Shown here: one piece after another, positions 5,366 to 6,391 of the stretch | Layout: each line of letters starts with the position of its first letter | How positions within the stretch are numbered: the stretch's first letter is position 1 | Source: Actinomycetota bacterium | GTDB lineage: Bacteria; Actinomycetota; Acidimicrobiia; Acidimicrobiales; Acidimicrobiaceae | Reading direction: 5' to 3' | Length of the DNA stretch: 6,391 bases | Assembly: GCA_027318945.1 (NCBI GenBank) | Contig: DAHVOF010000280.1 | Coordinates: 1-6,391 of the forward strand | Program-made: the position numbers and the translations under genes | Notes under the pieces: generated by a model | Told to the model about the DNA's origin: nothing | The model's input: only the letters and a program-made list of their open reading frames with translations | The model's database searches: none

Positions 5366-6391
5366 ATGTCTGGACTTTTTGTGAGTTCGCTTCACCCAGC
5401 GCGTCTTTCCTATTATTTTTCGGGTGTCGCCACTGGGATTGAGGACTGTCGCCCCCGCCTCGAAGAGGGCGAGATAACTTACCTCGGTGGCTGGTTGCAC
5501 CGTCCAAACGATGAACGCGGACTCGAAGAGTTGTTCCGAGAGCTAAAGAATCTGGGAAAAGATCCGCGGTTTGTACGGCCTATCAAAAACGTGGCATATG
5601 ACCTGTGCTGGGTAGCGCCAAAACAACTGTCAATCCTTTTCGGGCTGCTACCCGAACCCGAATCGTCGCAGGTCGCAGAAGCCCATGCCAAGGCTATCGC
5701 GGGCTGTCTAGAAGCGATGCATTCCCGAGTTGTCAGGGATGGGCGGGGGAAGATTTCGGCGGTCGCTTTCCTCCACCTTACGTCGCGGTCTCTCGATCCC
5801 CACCTTCATTCCCATGTGATCTTGGCGAATCGAGTGGAACTCGATGACGGCTCCTGCAGAGCGGTAGATTCGACGAATATCTACCGCAACTCAACCGAAT
5901 GGTCTCTGCTGTATAGACGCCTTGTCGCTGAAGAGGTTCGTGATCGTCTCGGAGTGGTAATGATCGAGCGTGGACTTACTGAACCAGGCGGGCCCACGGA
6001 GGTGCCAGGATTTCCGAAAGGACTCGCCACGGTGTTTTCCAAGCGTTCACTACAGGTGAGCGATCTGGCCGGTCGATGGGGCGCTAGCGGGCGCGGCGCA
6101 TCACGAAGGGCGTCGCTCATGACTCGCGCGGACAAGACGGTTATGGGACCGAGGGAACTTCGGGAGCGATGGGCGAGCGAATTAGAAGATGCGGGCTTTA
6201 CGGTCCGTCAGCTTGAAGATCTGCTTCCCCGGGTTAGGCACACGTCAAGAAGCTTCTCCTTGATACGCAGGATCGACGACTCAAGCCGTGCCGAGGAAAG
6301 CCTTTTTCGGAGAGTTACCTCGCCCGGGCGGGCCGAGGGGAGCGTGAAACTGGTCAGTTTTGAAGACGATCTCTACCAGCGTATGCATGCT
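5366..6391 (+). CDS. MobF/TrwC-type relaxase, N-terminal part, cut by window end
   Basis: An open frame of 342 codons reaches the window edge with no stop. Relaxases of this family nick one DNA strand at an origin of transfer, stay bound through a tyrosine, and lead the strand out in conjugation. Usually a helicase domain follows, which would lie beyond the window. Visible features: tyrosine pair Y16-Y17 in LSYYFSG, the AYDLCWVAPKQLSILF block (77-92; family GYDLTFSAPKSVS), AEAHAKAIAGCLEAM (104-118), the metal-binding histidine triad H137, H148, H150 within HLTSRSLDPHLHSHV (spacing 11 and 2, as in F TraI), ANRV (154-157), a LYRRLVAEEVRDRLGV helix (182-197), FSKR (224-227) and the ASRRASLMTRADKT block (245-258). 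The second tyrosine pair typical of the family (EDYY) is EDCR here (26-29). ATG at 5366 is preferred because it places Y16-Y17 as in TraI. An in-frame TTG at 5357 is possible, and neither has a strong ribosome binding site. The frame opens after a TAA at 5333-5335. The partner genes are not visible. Confidence 0.88.
   Translation, partial: MSGLFVSSLHPARLSYYFSGVATGIEDCRPRLEEGEITYLGGWLHRPNDERGLEELFRELKNLGKDPRFVRPIKNVAYDLCWVAPKQLSILFGLLPEPESSQVAEAHAKAIAGCLEAMHSRVVRDGRGKISAVAFLHLTSRSLDPHLHSHVILANRVELDDGSCRAVDSTNIYRNSTEWSLLYRRLVAEEVRDRLGVVMIERGLTEPGGPTEVPGFPKGLATVFSKRSLQVSDLAGRWGASGRGASRRASLMTRADKTVMGPRELRERWASELEDAGFTVRQLEDLLPRVRHTSRSFSLIRRIDDSSRAEESLFRRVTSPGRAEGSVKLVSFEDDLYQRMHA

Noticed and set aside
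5605..5847. 80-codon plus-strand open frame within the relaxase
   Set aside because: It overlaps the His-triad region in another frame. The relaxase frame carries all family motifs.

Overview
The window holds three complete genes and the 5' part of a fourth, in a genome of medium G+C (mid-50s percent from a few sampled lines). The double WYL-domain PafB/PafC-type regulator, the CtaG-type membrane protein and the actinobacterial style of the relaxase point to an actinobacterium. The moderate G+C would suit the Acidimicrobiia better than mycobacteria or streptomycetes, but that lineage call is inference.

Layout. Bases 1-87 are the 3' flank of typA. On the plus strand they stay open to a TGA at 97-99, so they could be the tail of a convergent gene. 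The minus strand then carries typA/bipA (88-1917), a ribosome-associated translational GTPase. Upstream of it on the same strand, across a 106-base gap, is a divergent CtaG-like multi-pass membrane protein (2024-2902). A 361-base divergent intergenic region (2903-3263) separates this pair from the plus-strand genes. A fused PafB-PafC-type transcription factor (3264-5288) starts at TTG behind a GAGGGG ribosome binding site. Only 77 bases after its stop, a MobF/TrwC-type relaxase begins (ATG at 5366) and runs off the right edge after 342 codons.

How it fits together. typA and the ctaG-like gene look like ordinary chromosomal genes. The plus-strand half is the interesting part. PafBC proteins are DNA-damage-response activators of actinobacteria. 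The gene that often follows pafBC (tatA/tatC) is replaced here by a conjugative-type DNA-nicking enzyme. The relaxase keeps the full His triad (H137, H148, H150) and one tyrosine pair (Y16-Y17), but the second tyrosine pair usual in its family is Cys-Arg. The short gap before it holds a promoter-like pair and a perfect inverted repeat. This could be the edge of an integrated conjugative element whose regulator responds to DNA damage, or a chromosomal relaxase gene placed there by chance. The window ends too early to tell.
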